Positions 25,174 to 33,148 of a stretch of 38,804 nt of DNA are shown here, one piece after another. The DNA lies in NCBI GenBank assembly GCA_964477815.1, contig CAYZEO010000006.1:1-38804 (forward strand), read 5' to 3'. A program made the translations under genes and the position numbers. The DNA is from DAOVGZ01 sp964477815 (GTDB lineage Bacteria; Babelota; Babeliae; Babelales; Vermiphilaceae). Each line of letters begins with the position of its first letter. Within the stretch, counting starts at the first letter, position 1. The notes under the pieces are model-generated. The model was not told the origin of the DNA. It saw only the letters and a list, made by a program, of their open reading frames with translations, and did not search any database.

Positions 25174-26220
25174 TTACAATATATCCAACTCTAAATCAGA
25201 AAATTGACCGCGCTTCGCTTTGTAACTTCCCACAAATGCAATCATAGCAGCATTGTCGGTACAAAAGCGTGGTGACGGTGTAAAGAATTGGAGATTCCGT
25301 TTTTCACAAAAATCGTTAATCCGACTTCTGAGATATTTATTGCAGGCGACGCCGCCTACCAGTGTGATTGCGCCAATATTTGGGTATTGTTTGTAAGCAG
25401 CTTTGAGATTTCGTTCGAAAATATCGGTGATACAAACAAGTAAAGAACTTGCGACCTGTTGTTTGAGCAACAGGTCATCGTCTTTTAAAAATCTTTTTGT
25501 TTTCATGTCGTATGCATTGCGCTTTACCAAGTCGTACAACACTGCAGTTTTGAGACCGGAGAAGCTGAAGTCGAGATTTTTTTGTTTTCCGCGAGGATAA
25601 GAAAAAAAATCCTGAAACTGAACCTCGCGTGCCAGTTTTTCAATAATCGGTCCGCCAGGGTAGGGAAGGTTCATCAGTTTTGCAATTTTATCAAACGCTT
25701 CGCCTGCGGCATCATCGCCAGTTTGCCCAATTGTTTTGTAATTACCAAAATCGTGAACTAAATACAAAGCTGTGTGTCCCCCCGATGCGGTCAAGCAAAC
25801 ATGTGGAAATGGAACGTTGTGTTCTAAAAAAGATGAAAAGGCGTGAGCCTCTAAATGGTTCACGCCAATTATTTTTTTATTTTTTACTGCAGCAATTGAT
25901 TTTGCAAAACAGACACCAACCAACAGCGATCCTGGCAGGCCTGGTTTGTTTGCAACTGCAACAACATCAATGTCATCAAGTGTTACGTTCGCTTTTTCAA
26001 GAGCTTCCCGTACAATGGGATTAATTTTTTCTAGTTGGCTGCGAGATGCAATTTCGGGAACAACTCCGCCAAAAGCCTTGTGAAGATCGATTTGTGAAAA
26101 CGTAACATTTGATAAAACATTCTGAACGGGCTGTTGCTGTTCAATTGAGTTACGATATATAGATGCTGATGTTTCGTCACACGACGTTTCTATGCCAAGA
26201 ATGAGGAGATTATTTTTCAT
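25174..26220 (-). CDS. tsaD: tRNA N6-adenosine threonylcarbamoyltransferase TsaD
   Basis: Transfers threonylcarbamoyl to A37 of ANN-decoding tRNAs, acting with TsaB, TsaC and TsaE. 348 residues, full length. Signatures: GIETSCDETSASI at the N-terminus, metal-binding His in NHLEAH (about His122 and His126), ASGGHTALY, GEAFDKIAKLMNLPYPGGP and VGGVACNKYLR. It begins six bases after a secreted-protein gene on the same strand and lacks its own clear ribosome site, so it is likely read through from that gene. Confidence 0.95.
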   Translation of the reverse strand: MKNNLLILGIETSCDETSASIYRNSIEQQQPVQNVLSNVTFSQIDLHKAFGGVVPEIASRSQLEKINPIVREALEKANVTLDDIDVVAVANKPGLPGSLLVGVCFAKSIAAVKNKKIIGVNHLEAHAFSSFLEHNVPFPHVCLTASGGHTALYLVHDFGNYKTIGQTGDDAAGEAFDKIAKLMNLPYPGGPIIEKLAREVQFQDFFSYPRGKQKNLDFSFSGLKTAVLYDLVKRNAYDMKTKRFLKDDDLLLKQQVASSLLVCITDIFERNLKAAYKQYPNIGAITLVGGVACNKYLRSRINDFCEKRNLQFFTPSPRFCTDNAAMIAFVGSYKAKRGQFSDLELDIL

Positions 26221-26226
26221 AGGTTG

Positions 26227-26928
26227 TTACATGTTGGCCATGGCGATAATGACTTTTTGTTTATCTTGTCGTGTGTGTACTTTGCAGTGTGAATGCAGAA
26301 GATTGTAATCGAGTGATGCTAAGATAAGCTGTGTTGCATTTTCATGAAGTTTCTTTTCCGAACCTGCAATCTCGATCACGTTTCTTTTGATTGCAATGCT
26401 TGGCAATTCAAATCCATTTTTCCCAGTTACTTCGTCTACATATTCAGCATTCAACATAACAATAATTGTGTCGTCTGGAAGACGCCCGTCTTTTTTTAAC
26501 TGTTCTTCTTTGATGATCCAATGATCTTTTTTTTGTACAGTTTTTTTTGATTCACCTGAGGTTCGATATCTTTTTTTGGGGGCTCTTACTAGTTCCATAT
26601 TGTAAAATTTGTATTTACACTCAGGATCAACGGTAAAATATTGCACAGTGTTGTCTTTAGCAATTTCATAGTCAAATGACTGAGTAATAAGAAGCGAAAA
26701 ATGGGTGCAATTTTTATCTACGGGTAGCGTGAAACAAGCACGTTTGCCTTCCCTGTCTGTCTCACAGGTAAAACGGTCGCCGCAATATCTAACGCATATC
26801 TGGGGGACAGTTTTTACCGCTTTCGGAAATTCTATTGTACAAGGTAAAATGGTGTGGGACGATGATGCTTTGAGTTGGCAAAAAAGAGACAGTGCCAGAA
26901 AGATCAGATTTATTTTTTTTATATTCAT
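26227..26928 (-). CDS. Secreted protein of unknown function upstream of tsaD
   Basis: 233 residues. Signal peptide at about 1-21 (hydrophobic core, then KAS-SS). AAGGA precedes the ATG. The mature part has four Cys (in LPCTIEF, ICVRYC, FTCETD and ACFTL) within the first 80 residues, suggesting two disulfides and a small beta-rich domain. A basic middle segment (APKKRYRTSGESKKTVQKK) follows. No family recognised. Its spacing makes it cotranscribed with tsaD. Confidence 0.65.
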   Translation of the reverse strand: MNIKKINLIFLALSLFCQLKASSSHTILPCTIEFPKAVKTVPQICVRYCGDRFTCETDREGKRACFTLPVDKNCTHFSLLITQSFDYEIAKDNTVQYFTVDPECKYKFYNMELVRAPKKRYRTSGESKKTVQKKDHWIIKEEQLKKDGRLPDDTIIVMLNAEYVDEVTGKNGFELPSIAIKRNVIEIAGSEKKLHENATQLILASLDYNLLHSHCKVHTRQDKQKVIIAMANM

Positions 26929-27067
26929 AGAACTGACATCCTTGCTCGTTGTTAATTTGCAGGATATTATAACTATTGGGTGTTCATTTTTTTAGCAAAG
27001 ATTAGCTTACCCTAACCATCTTTTTTTCGCAAAGAAAATGATTATGGCGGGAGATAGAGGGTCTGCA

Positions 27068-27673
27068 ATGCTTATTAAGCGCTACTTGAGAAAAACATTT
27101 TGGAGTATCGTTTCATTTTTAGAGCGGCTGGTACTCAAGGAGCGCTCGGCCCAAAAATTAGCTTCTTCTGTTTCTGTCGGCTTATTTATTGCTTTTTCGC
27201 CATATCTTTTTATGCATACTGTGATGACCTTTTTTTTTGCTTGGGTATTTTCGCTTAATTTACCAGCAGTATTTGCTGGTGCTTTCGTGAATAATCCGTG
27301 GACTATTGTGCCAGTTCATTCTGCAGGGTATTTTGTAGGAGAATTTTTCTTTCGTTCAATTTGTAAAATAGATCCGATGAGCATTAATCCATCCTGGATG
27401 TCTCTGGTAAATGAGCCGATTGCTCGATTAACAGGTTTGAAAGGAGTGTCATTTTGGTCCTTTATGGTGGGCGGTAATTTGCTTGCAATAGCTGTAAGTG
27501 TTATTCTTTACCCTATACTTAAGCGTATTTTTGCCCGATTGAGTATCCGTGTTTACAAGGGAGCAAAAAAATCTGTTATGGATGATAATGAAAGTAGTTG
27601 CACAGAACAAGAAGGCTTTTCACGATTACGACGTTCTGGACCGCCTCGAGGCCGGGATCGTATTGACAGGTGA
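27068..27673 (+). CDS. DUF2062-type membrane protein
   Basis: 201 residues from ATG 27068, chosen because AGAGGG lies six bases before it. Earlier in-frame ATGs at 27038 and 27044 lack this. Family blocks: SSVSVGLFIAFSPYLFMHT, FVNNPWTIVPVHSAGYFVG and GGNLLAIAVSVILYPI, all in membrane spans. DUF2062 proteins are small inner-membrane proteins of unknown role, sometimes fused to glycosyltransferases. The last 86 bases overlap smpB in another frame, so its C-terminal tail (RRSGPPRGRDRIDR) is shaped by smpB codons. Confidence 0.8.
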   Translation: MLIKRYLRKTFWSIVSFLERLVLKERSAQKLASSVSVGLFIAFSPYLFMHTVMTFFFAWVFSLNLPAVFAGAFVNNPWTIVPVHSAGYFVGEFFFRSICKIDPMSINPSWMSLVNEPIARLTGLKGVSFWSFMVGGNLLAIAVSVILYPILKRIFARLSIRVYKGAKKSVMDDNESSCTEQEGFSRLRRSGPPRGRDRIDR

Positions 27674-28049
27674 CGAAGTTAAATCACTGCGTGCAGGACG
27701 AGTTTCTCTTATTGGGTCTTTTGCGACAGTAAAAAAAGGTGAGCTTTTTCTGACTAATTGCACCATAACTCTTTATTCTCATGCGTATCAAAAGGATGAA
27801 GATCTGGCGACCAGAAGTCGTAAATTGCTTTTGCACAAACGGGAGTTGAACAAGATTATTGGTGATATTTCCAAAAAAGGCATCACTATTATTCCTCTTA
27901 AGATCTACTTTAATAAAAAAAATATCGCCAAAGTTGAACTTGGCATCTGTAAACACAAAAAAGCTGCAGGAAAAAAACAAGCTCTCAAGGAGCGTGATAT
28001 TAAGCGTCAAACCGCTCGTGAGTTAAAGGACGTTTACAAATATCAATAA
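27588..28049 (+). CDS. smpB: SsrA-binding protein SmpB
   Basis: Binds tmRNA and carries it to stalled ribosomes for rescue. 153 residues from ATG 27588 (KVVAQNKKAFHDYDVLDRLEAGIVLTG), matching where homologues begin. Conserved: GDEVKSLRAGRVSL, the beta-barrel segment FLTNCTITLY, and the basic C-terminal tail (KAAGKKQALKERDIKRQTAREL) that occupies the empty mRNA channel. It overlaps the DUF2062 gene by 86 bases. The ssrA gene lies about 520 bp downstream. Confidence 0.95.
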   Translation: MKVVAQNKKAFHDYDVLDRLEAGIVLTGDEVKSLRAGRVSLIGSFATVKKGELFLTNCTITLYSHAYQKDEDLATRSRKLLLHKRELNKIIGDISKKGITIIPLKIYFNKKNIAKVELGICKHKKAAGKKQALKERDIKRQTARELKDVYKYQ

Positions 28050-28068
28050 CATTTTGGGATGATTTTTT

Positions 28069-28278
28069 GTGAAAATTATTTTGAAGTTTTTATCTGTATA
28101 TATGGTTTTTACTTGTTTTTTTGCAATGCCCATGAAAAAAGGGCTCAATAGTCTTATCAAAGACTTAAGAAAGACACTCAAAACAAAAAAACGTCGGGAT
28201 AAAGAAAAAAAACAAATAACTCAGGAAAATGGAAAAGAAATTGAGCTAAAAGATATGACAGGAGTAAATGGAAAATGA
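28069..28278 (+). CDS. Mini secreted protein with C-terminal EIELKD motif (first of pair)
   Basis: 69 residues, GTG start. Signal-peptide core at about 4-18 (LKFLSVYMVFTCFFA), then a Lys-rich stretch (KTLKTKKRRDKEKK) and the tail GKEIELKDMTGVNGK. The next gene ends in QEIELKDVGIISKKK. They are related tandem genes, overlapping by four bases (ATGA). Position between smpB and tmRNA. No family recognised. Confidence 0.6.
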   Translation: MKIILKFLSVYMVFTCFFAMPMKKGLNSLIKDLRKTLKTKKRRDKEKKQITQENGKEIELKDMTGVNGK

Positions 28279-28484
28279 TTGTAAGTAGGTTGTTTTTTTG
28301 TTTTCTGTTTTTTTCCTGTCCACTTAATGCGATGATTTATCCTTTTGAGATTGTCCGTGCAACTCAAAAAGAAAAAAAATCGAAAAGCCCAAAATCAATT
28401 GCTCTGAGTAAGAAAAAAGTACTAGAAAAAAAATGGCAAGAGATTGAGTTGAAGGACGTGGGGATAATTTCAAAGAAAAAATAA
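28275..28484 (+). CDS. Mini secreted protein with C-terminal EIELKD motif (second of pair)
   Basis: 69 residues, the same length as its upstream neighbour. Signal peptide at about 1-19 (RLFFCFLFFSCPLNA), basic middle (KEKKSKSPKSIALSKKK) and a tail with EIELKD at the same relative place. The shared length, layout and motif argue for duplication, and the overlap with the first gene's stop for coupled translation. Function unknown. Confidence 0.6.
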   Translation: MIVSRLFFCFLFFSCPLNAMIYPFEIVRATQKEKKSKSPKSIALSKKKVLEKKWQEIELKDVGIISKKK

Positions 28485-28565
28485 AGTCAAGGCCTCTTGA
28501 CCGTTTGATAGTGCCAGGATAAGCTTATTAATAGATCAAATGGAGTTCAATTCATTGAAATTTTC

Positions 28566-28939
28566 GGGGGCGTACTGGCTTCGACGTGTTGTTGATGATT
28601 CTGAGAGCATGCCGAGCTTTAACTGAGTGCTCGTAAAACAAACGGTTAAACAATACATAACAACGAAGAAGCGTCTTTCGGCGCAATGAAGTTCGCTTAA
28701 CCTAAGTGAACAACTTGTCAGTTTCGGCGTGTCCATCAGTTGAACTGACTCGTATTAATCAAGATGGAACTACCAAGCAAGGTTGTTCAGTTTAAGGAGC
28801 TTGGTTTGTATCACCTAAGCTGACTTATCTGCTTTTTGTGGTTTCTGGCATGGTAGATAAGAATAACCGGAAACTAAGCATGTAGCGCTTGGGGTTTGAA
28901 GCAATGCGGACATGGGTTCGATTCCCATCGCCTCCACCA
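28566..28939 (+). ncRNA. ssrA: Transfer-messenger RNA
   Basis: Rescues stalled ribosomes together with SmpB. 374 nt. The 5' end GGGGGCG pairs with CGCCTCC before an encoded ACCA 3' end, giving a seven-pair acceptor stem. The 3' T-arm GGGTTCGATTCCC and the 5' conserved GCATGCCGAG and CTCGTAAAA blocks are present. Aligned to the E. coli tag region, the reading frame after the spacer is NNEEASFGAMKFA followed by TAA (28698-28700). An in-frame stop at 28647 limits how far upstream it can begin. The tag ends in KFA, not the usual LAA. Intact one-piece form. Confidence 0.95.
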
Positions 28940-28942
28940 TAC

Positions 28943-28990
28943 TTCGCTAAAGCTACCCCTCGATACGCTTCACTACGCAGGATAAACTCC
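28943..28990. repeat. REP-like remnant after tmRNA
   Basis: CCCCTCGATACGCTTC (around 28955-28970) followed by ACTACGCAGG resembles a common class of dispersed REP repeats, and shares CGATAC with the hairpin at 13621-13837. The remaining gap to 29152 holds no gene or terminator that I can support. Weak evidence: one copy only. Confidence 0.3.
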
Positions 28991-29152
28991 TGGCACGGCC
29001 AGCTTGTTAAAGGAAATGATTTTAATTGAAACATTTTTTTTTGGCTTGCAGCTGCAGTCTGTATTAGTGAAATAAGTATGAAAGGTGCAATAAATCGAAG
29101 ATTCTACATGTGGTTTTTTCCCAATAAAGTTATTAATTTTCGAAATTAATCA

Positions 29153-29773
29153 TCATTTTTTAATTTTGTCATGATCATAAAATCCATCCGCCCTTTGCAA
29201 AAACAGTTTCAGCCGACGGTAGTCATTGCCCGTCAACAAAGAAAAACTGTCCACAAACTCATTTATTTTTTCTGTTTTCATGATTCCCAAGGCAAACTGA
29301 TTTTTCAGGAGAGCTAACAGTAGCTCATCAAGGCAAGTTATCTGGTTGCTGTTGGCAAATAACAGATGAAGATAGCCAAGATTTGCAAAAAACCGCTTGC
29401 TAAGATCTGCTGGCGTGTGGTGCACAAAGGCGTGGATTTTGGGTGGTTGAGGAGACATTAGATAGAAAATCTTTTCGTTTTCTAGATAGCCTATTGTCAG
29501 GCAAGAGAACGTTGTTTTTAAGAATTCAAAGATCTGGGGTTGTTCTTCGAGCAGCTCCTTTTCTGTTTTTTGGTAGGGAAAAGGTGATCGAATCGGGTCC
29601 ATAGATCCAGTTCTGATCTGATGAACCAAGCCAAAAAGGGTTCGTTTGCCAGACTGAACAGTTACTAATTGGCCAAAATTTGGAAAGTTGTCCCATTCCC
29701 AACATTGGGAGACGAATCCATGTAGCGAACTTTCAATGATCTCCGAAAATGCTTCTTTGGCCACTTTGCTCAC
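29153..29773 (-). CDS. Conserved hypothetical protein, possibly HAS-barrel
   Basis: 206 residues, GTG start behind AAAGGAG. The N-terminal third (FGQLVTVQSGKRTLFGLVHQIRTGSMDP) reads like the small beta-barrel found at the N-terminus of HerA-type ATPases and in cyanobacterial relatives. LLEEQPQIFEFLKTTFSCLTIGY and PQPPKIHAFV continue that pattern. The C-terminal part is helical. No ATPase motif is present. It overlaps the upstream rnhB by 41 bases, so the two are cotranslated. Function unknown; the barrel assignment is from pattern only. Confidence 0.6.
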   Translation of the reverse strand: MSKVAKEAFSEIIESSLHGFVSQCWEWDNFPNFGQLVTVQSGKRTLFGLVHQIRTGSMDPIRSPFPYQKTEKELLEEQPQIFEFLKTTFSCLTIGYLENEKIFYLMSPQPPKIHAFVHHTPADLSKRFFANLGYLHLLFANSNQITCLDELLLALLKNQFALGIMKTEKINEFVDSFSLLTGNDYRRLKLFLQRADGFYDHDKIKK

Positions 29774-30437
29774 TAGGTTCTCCTTTATCTATTTTCCCTA
29801 AAAAGCTGCTTCTGTGAATGATGGTTGGCCCAAGGCTTGAAATAGCAGCCTTATGTTTTTTGGTGCTGTATCCTTTGTGGTTTGATAGGTAATATCCCGG
29901 AAAAATTGGGTCGAAGGCCTGCATAAGTCGATCTCGAGTCACTTTTGCAACAATTGAGGCGGCAGCTATAGATGCTGATTTGGATTCACCCTTATAAAAA
30001 TGGTGAATAGGGATATTTTTGTAGTTGGTATCGTTCAATTTGAGCGGCATGGCATCAATAAGAAGAGCAGATGGGCGGTATGGGCACGTTACAAGGAGCT
30101 GGAGAGCCGCTTTTTTCATTGCAATAAGTGTTGCTTGCCAAATATTGTGTCGATCAACCGTCTGGTTGCTTACTATCCCTGTGCTATACCAGCAATTTTT
30201 TATGATCCAATTGTAGGCTAGTTCCCGTTCTTTTGCGGTCATAGCCTTGGAGTCCTTTAGCCTTCTATAGGTTGATCCAATGGGTAAAATAACGGCCCCG
30301 GTCACTACAGGGCCAGCCAGGCAGCCTCTTCCAACCTCATCGATGCCACAAACGACCATTTTGCTTTTCCAGGCAGTTTTTTCATAAAAATTCTTCCTGA
30401 ATTTGACTTTTTGGTTTCCAGTCGGTATTTTTTCCAT
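29733..30437 (-). CDS. rnhB: Ribonuclease HII
   Basis: Removes ribonucleotides from DNA and cleaves RNA in RNA-DNA hybrids. 234 residues. Catalytic start motif GIDEVGRGCLAGPVV (Asp33, Glu34), then LKDSKAMTAKERE, DAMPLKL and the C-terminal SIAAASIVAKVTRDRLM. An in-frame ATG at residue 27 is an alternative start, nearer to the usual length; both lack a strong ribosome site. The 3' end overlaps the following gene by 41 bases. Confidence 0.94.
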   Translation of the reverse strand: MEKIPTGNQKVKFRKNFYEKTAWKSKMVVCGIDEVGRGCLAGPVVTGAVILPIGSTYRRLKDSKAMTAKERELAYNWIIKNCWYSTGIVSNQTVDRHNIWQATLIAMKKAALQLLVTCPYRPSALLIDAMPLKLNDTNYKNIPIHHFYKGESKSASIAAASIVAKVTRDRLMQAFDPIFPGYYLSNHKGYSTKKHKAAISSLGPTIIHRSSFLGKIDKGEPSEQSGQRSIFGDH

Positions 30438-30531
30438 TTGACATCTGTAGGTTTAAGTGTACTATTAGAATTAAGGCAGTTTTTTAACTATACAATAACT
30501 TTTATTAAAACGTAATATCGAGGAGTTGACT

Positions 30532-31218
30532 ATGGCTTCACGTTCAACAGAATTACGTGTCAAGGAGCTTTTAAGAGAAAAAGGCTGGACCACAAAGGTG
30601 TTGGCTGAAAAGACGGGTATGTCTGAAAGTTATTTGACACATATAAAGAATGGAACCAGGCGCTGGAATGAGGATTCTTTGAGAAAGTTGGCCAATGCTT
30701 TTGAGTTGAGCCCAATCGATCTTTTTGCTCAACGTCGCCAACGTACCGATGATATTGATAGCAATGTAAGCATGCCGGAAAAATCGGATGTTGAGTTGAA
30801 GGTACAGGTTGTTCCTGTTGTAGGAGAGATTCCATCAAATCCATCTCCATACAATAACCAGTTGATGCAGGTTACAACCGGTCACAAGGATGAGTTTATT
30901 CCTACGCTAAATACAAGTGATGCTGCAATGTTTGCGTTGCGTGTTGAGAGCAACGGAATGGCACCAACCTTTGTAAAAGGAGACTTTCTGATTGTATCCC
31001 CAGAAGTGTGGACTCGTTCAGGAGACATCGCCGCTGTAGAGTACGGAAACGACACTCCAGTAAAAGCGATCATGCAAGTGACCTATACAGAAGATTTTAT
31101 TGTGCTTGAAAGTGTAAACCACAAGCAGCCACCAATAGCATTGGTGCGCGGAAAAGATCACTTCAGGATTATTGGTCGAGTAGTAAGTCGTCTGCAAAAA
31201 TTTGTTTTGACAACTTAA
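30532..31218 (+). CDS. XRE/S24-type repressor with missing cleavage serine
   Basis: 228 residues from ATG 30532, with GAGGAG at correct distance. An N-terminal helix-turn-helix of the XRE type (about 8-62: TTKVLAEKTGMSESYLTHIKNG) is joined by a linker to a LexA/CI-like S24 domain (about 95-228). At the nucleophile position the family has GDSM; here the sequence is SNGMAP (140-145), with Gly142 in place of Ser. The partner Lys is kept (Lys178 in TPVKAIMQV). The chain should fold and dimerise but not cut itself. A dimeric repressor that responds to something other than RecA is inferred. Monocistronic with its own terminator. Confidence 0.85.
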   Translation: MASRSTELRVKELLREKGWTTKVLAEKTGMSESYLTHIKNGTRRWNEDSLRKLANAFELSPIDLFAQRRQRTDDIDSNVSMPEKSDVELKVQVVPVVGEIPSNPSPYNNQLMQVTTGHKDEFIPTLNTSDAAMFALRVESNGMAPTFVKGDFLIVSPEVWTRSGDIAAVEYGNDTPVKAIMQVTYTEDFIVLESVNHKQPPIALVRGKDHFRIIGRVVSRLQKFVLTT

Positions 31219-31247
31219 GTTCGATTTAAGCGCAAAATAAGCGGTTT

Positions 31248-31291
31248 AAAGTACCAGAAAGGCTAGTAGTTTCTAGTTTTTCTGGTACTTT
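31248..31291 (+). terminator. Intrinsic terminator after the S24 repressor
   Basis: AAAGTACCAGAAA (31248-31260) pairs with TTTCTGGTACTTT (31279-31291), a perfect 13-bp stem. Inside the loop CTAG repeats can extend it. A short T-rich stretch ends the element. Confidence 0.8.
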
Positions 31292-31392
31292 TGGTATGTA
31301 GGGGTATGGTTATTGTGCCTCTGTTGCTAAATAAGGCGGGCGGTCCGCTTTATAGTGTTATTGCACTTCCATTTAGCTTAAGGAGCTTTTTT

Positions 31393-31989
31393 ATGTATCG
31401 TTATGAGATTTTGATTCTCACGATTCCGGAGATTACGAAAGATGAAGCTTCCACGCTAGAATTTCAGATCGATAAATTGATCAAAAAGATTAAAGGATCG
31501 ATAATCTCATTCGAGCGTTGGGGTAAGTATAGACTGGCGTATCCAGTCAGAAAAAACGATTATGGGGTTTACTTCCTTGTTCGTTTTGAAGTTGAAGACA
31601 AGCAGTCGATTGTTAAAGATCTTAATACTCTTTTCGCCGTGAAATTCAGTGACATTGTGATGCGAAAGTTGATTTCTAAGCTTGACGCAAACCAGTCGCT
31701 TGAATATCAAAAACCTCCTTCATTGGAAGATACGCCAAAGCGTCACATCAGCTCATTTCTTGAAGAGAAAGGCCTATTGAGAGGAAACAGGAAAAAAACT
31801 GATGTAGATCAAAATTCTCAGGATGAAGCAGCCCAAGAGGAAAAGGTTGTTGTAGACGAAGTTGTAGTTGAAAAAGAATCTGAGTCTGCGGATCAAGAAG
31901 GTGAGCCTGTCATTGAAGAGGCTTCGGTGAAGGTTGTCGAGGTTGAGGAACCTGAAGAATCTGGGTCTGAAACAGAGAAAGAGGTATAA
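31393..31989 (+). CDS. rpsF: 30S ribosomal protein S6 with a long acidic tail
   Basis: 198 residues from ATG 31393, with AAGGAGC before it. The S6 fold is in residues 1-100 (YRYEILILTIPE, WGKYRLAYPVRKNDYGVYFLVRFE). Beyond this lies an unusually long tail: a basic linker (about 101-137), then about 60 residues dominated by Glu, Asp and Val (VVVDEVVVEKESESADQEGE). E. coli S6 has only a short Glu extension. Rich in repeats, likely disordered. It is followed at once by rpsR; no ssb gene stands between them. Confidence 0.93.
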   Translation: MYRYEILILTIPEITKDEASTLEFQIDKLIKKIKGSIISFERWGKYRLAYPVRKNDYGVYFLVRFEVEDKQSIVKDLNTLFAVKFSDIVMRKLISKLDANQSLEYQKPPSLEDTPKRHISSFLEEKGLLRGNRKKTDVDQNSQDEAAQEEKVVVDEVVVEKESESADQEGEPVIEEASVKVVEVEEPEESGSETEKEV

Positions 31990-31991
31990 CG

Positions 31992-32285
31992 ATGGGAAAA
32001 AATAAAAAAATTAAACTCAAAATGAGCTTGCGTCTTCTTAAGAAAAAATTCAGAAGACAGGGTTCTCGTGCAGTTAAACATTGTCGCTTTTGTGGAAGTG
32101 CTGAGCAAGAGGAAGCGATGGACTATAAAAATGTTCCGTTTTTGCGCGGTTTCTTGACCGAAAGAGGCAAAATTCTTCCATCAAGGATCTCTGGAAATTG
32201 CTGCTTGCATCAGCGTGAACTTGCAAAAATTATTAAAAAAGCACGCATGATGGCTTTGTTGCCGTACTGTTCTCCTCGTTTCTAA
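31992..32285 (+). CDS. rpsR: 30S ribosomal protein S18
   Basis: 97 residues. S18 pairs with S6 on the platform of the small subunit. Core: MDYKNVPFLRGFLTERGKILPSRISG. It keeps a complete zinc-site set, CRFC (31-34) and CCLH (70-73), as in zinc-binding (C+) S18 proteins. Two bases separate it from rpsF. The rplI gene that often follows is absent. Confidence 0.95.
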   Translation: MGKNKKIKLKMSLRLLKKKFRRQGSRAVKHCRFCGSAEQEEAMDYKNVPFLRGFLTERGKILPSRISGNCCLHQRELAKIIKKARMMALLPYCSPRF

Positions 32286-32303
32286 TTATTTTCATGTATT
32301 AAA

Positions 32304-32339
32304 AAGGGATCTCATGTTTGTGATGATATGAGATCCCTT
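32304..32339 (+). terminator. Hairpin between rpsR and truA
   Basis: AAGGGATCTCAT (32304-32315) pairs with ATGAGATCCCTT (32328-32339), a perfect 12-bp stem with a 12-base loop. No true T-run follows, and the truA start is only ten bases away. It may act as a partial terminator or attenuator, or limit truA translation. Confidence 0.6.
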
Positions 32340-32349
32340 CGTGTTATGT

Positions 32350-33093
32350 ATGCAAAAATATAAAATCATAGTCGCTTACGATGGTACCGATTATTTTGGT
32401 TGGCAGCAGCAAAAAGATGTTCCAACGGTAGCAAATACTTTGCAAAATCATTTTTATCGTGTATTTGGTAAAAAAATATCTTTACTTGGTGCTTCCCGCA
32501 CTGACGCGGGTGTTCATGCTCTTGGCCAGATAGGTCAGTTTTCTGTTGATATGAACATTGACTCAAAGAGTATGCTTTATGCTTGGAGTAATGTTTTGCC
32601 GTCAGATATTGTTATCAAAAAATTAGAGCCGGTTGATAATGATTTTTACATTCATGGAGTGGTTCGGAATAAAACGTACCATTACAACTTTTTTTTAGAA
32701 AATCCATCACCTATTGAGCAGCGATTTGGTTGGTACTTTCGGTATCCCGTTTCGATTAAAAAATTACAAGATTCTTTACAGGTGTTTGTTGGTACACACG
32801 ATTTTCGTTCATTTTGTACTGGAGACGAGCGAGAGGATACTGTTCGAACGATAACTTCGGTATCAGTTGCGTACGATGGACAACTTAATGCACATAAAAT
32901 AGTAATACAAGGACCAAAATTTTTGCGATACATGATTCGTAGAATGGTTGGCGCTGCGCTGGAAGTTGCCTCTCGCCCTTATCTTTCATCTTTAGATCTT
33001 TATGAGGCGCTTGAAAAAAAAGATCCACAACAAACATTACCCAAGGCTCCAGCTAAGGGTCTTGTGCTTCATAATATTGAATTGGCATTGTAA
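32350..33093 (+). CDS. truA: tRNA pseudouridine(38-40) synthase TruA
   Basis: Makes pseudouridine at 38-40 in the anticodon stem. 247 residues from ATG 32350; the in-frame GTG at 32341 is inside the hairpin arm. Motifs: AYDGTDYFGWQQQ near the start, catalytic Asp in GASRTDAGVHALGQ (Asp52), GTHDFRSFCTG and RYMIRRMVGAALEV. A good ribosome site is not visible, so translation may depend on coupling or the preceding hairpin. Confidence 0.95.
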   Translation: MQKYKIIVAYDGTDYFGWQQQKDVPTVANTLQNHFYRVFGKKISLLGASRTDAGVHALGQIGQFSVDMNIDSKSMLYAWSNVLPSDIVIKKLEPVDNDFYIHGVVRNKTYHYNFFLENPSPIEQRFGWYFRYPVSIKKLQDSLQVFVGTHDFRSFCTGDEREDTVRTITSVSVAYDGQLNAHKIVIQGPKFLRYMIRRMVGAALEVASRPYLSSLDLYEALEKKDPQQTLPKAPAKGLVLHNIELAL

Positions 33094-33148
33094 TTTTATT
33101 GGGATAAACTTTTTCCAGAAAGACAGGTTTTTTTATCAAGGACGTTTT

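Noticed and set aside
28825..29034. Minus-strand open frame containing GGGDGNRTHVRIAS
   Set aside because: It is the antisense of the 3' part of tmRNA. Such frames are a frequent annotation artefact over tRNA-like sequences.
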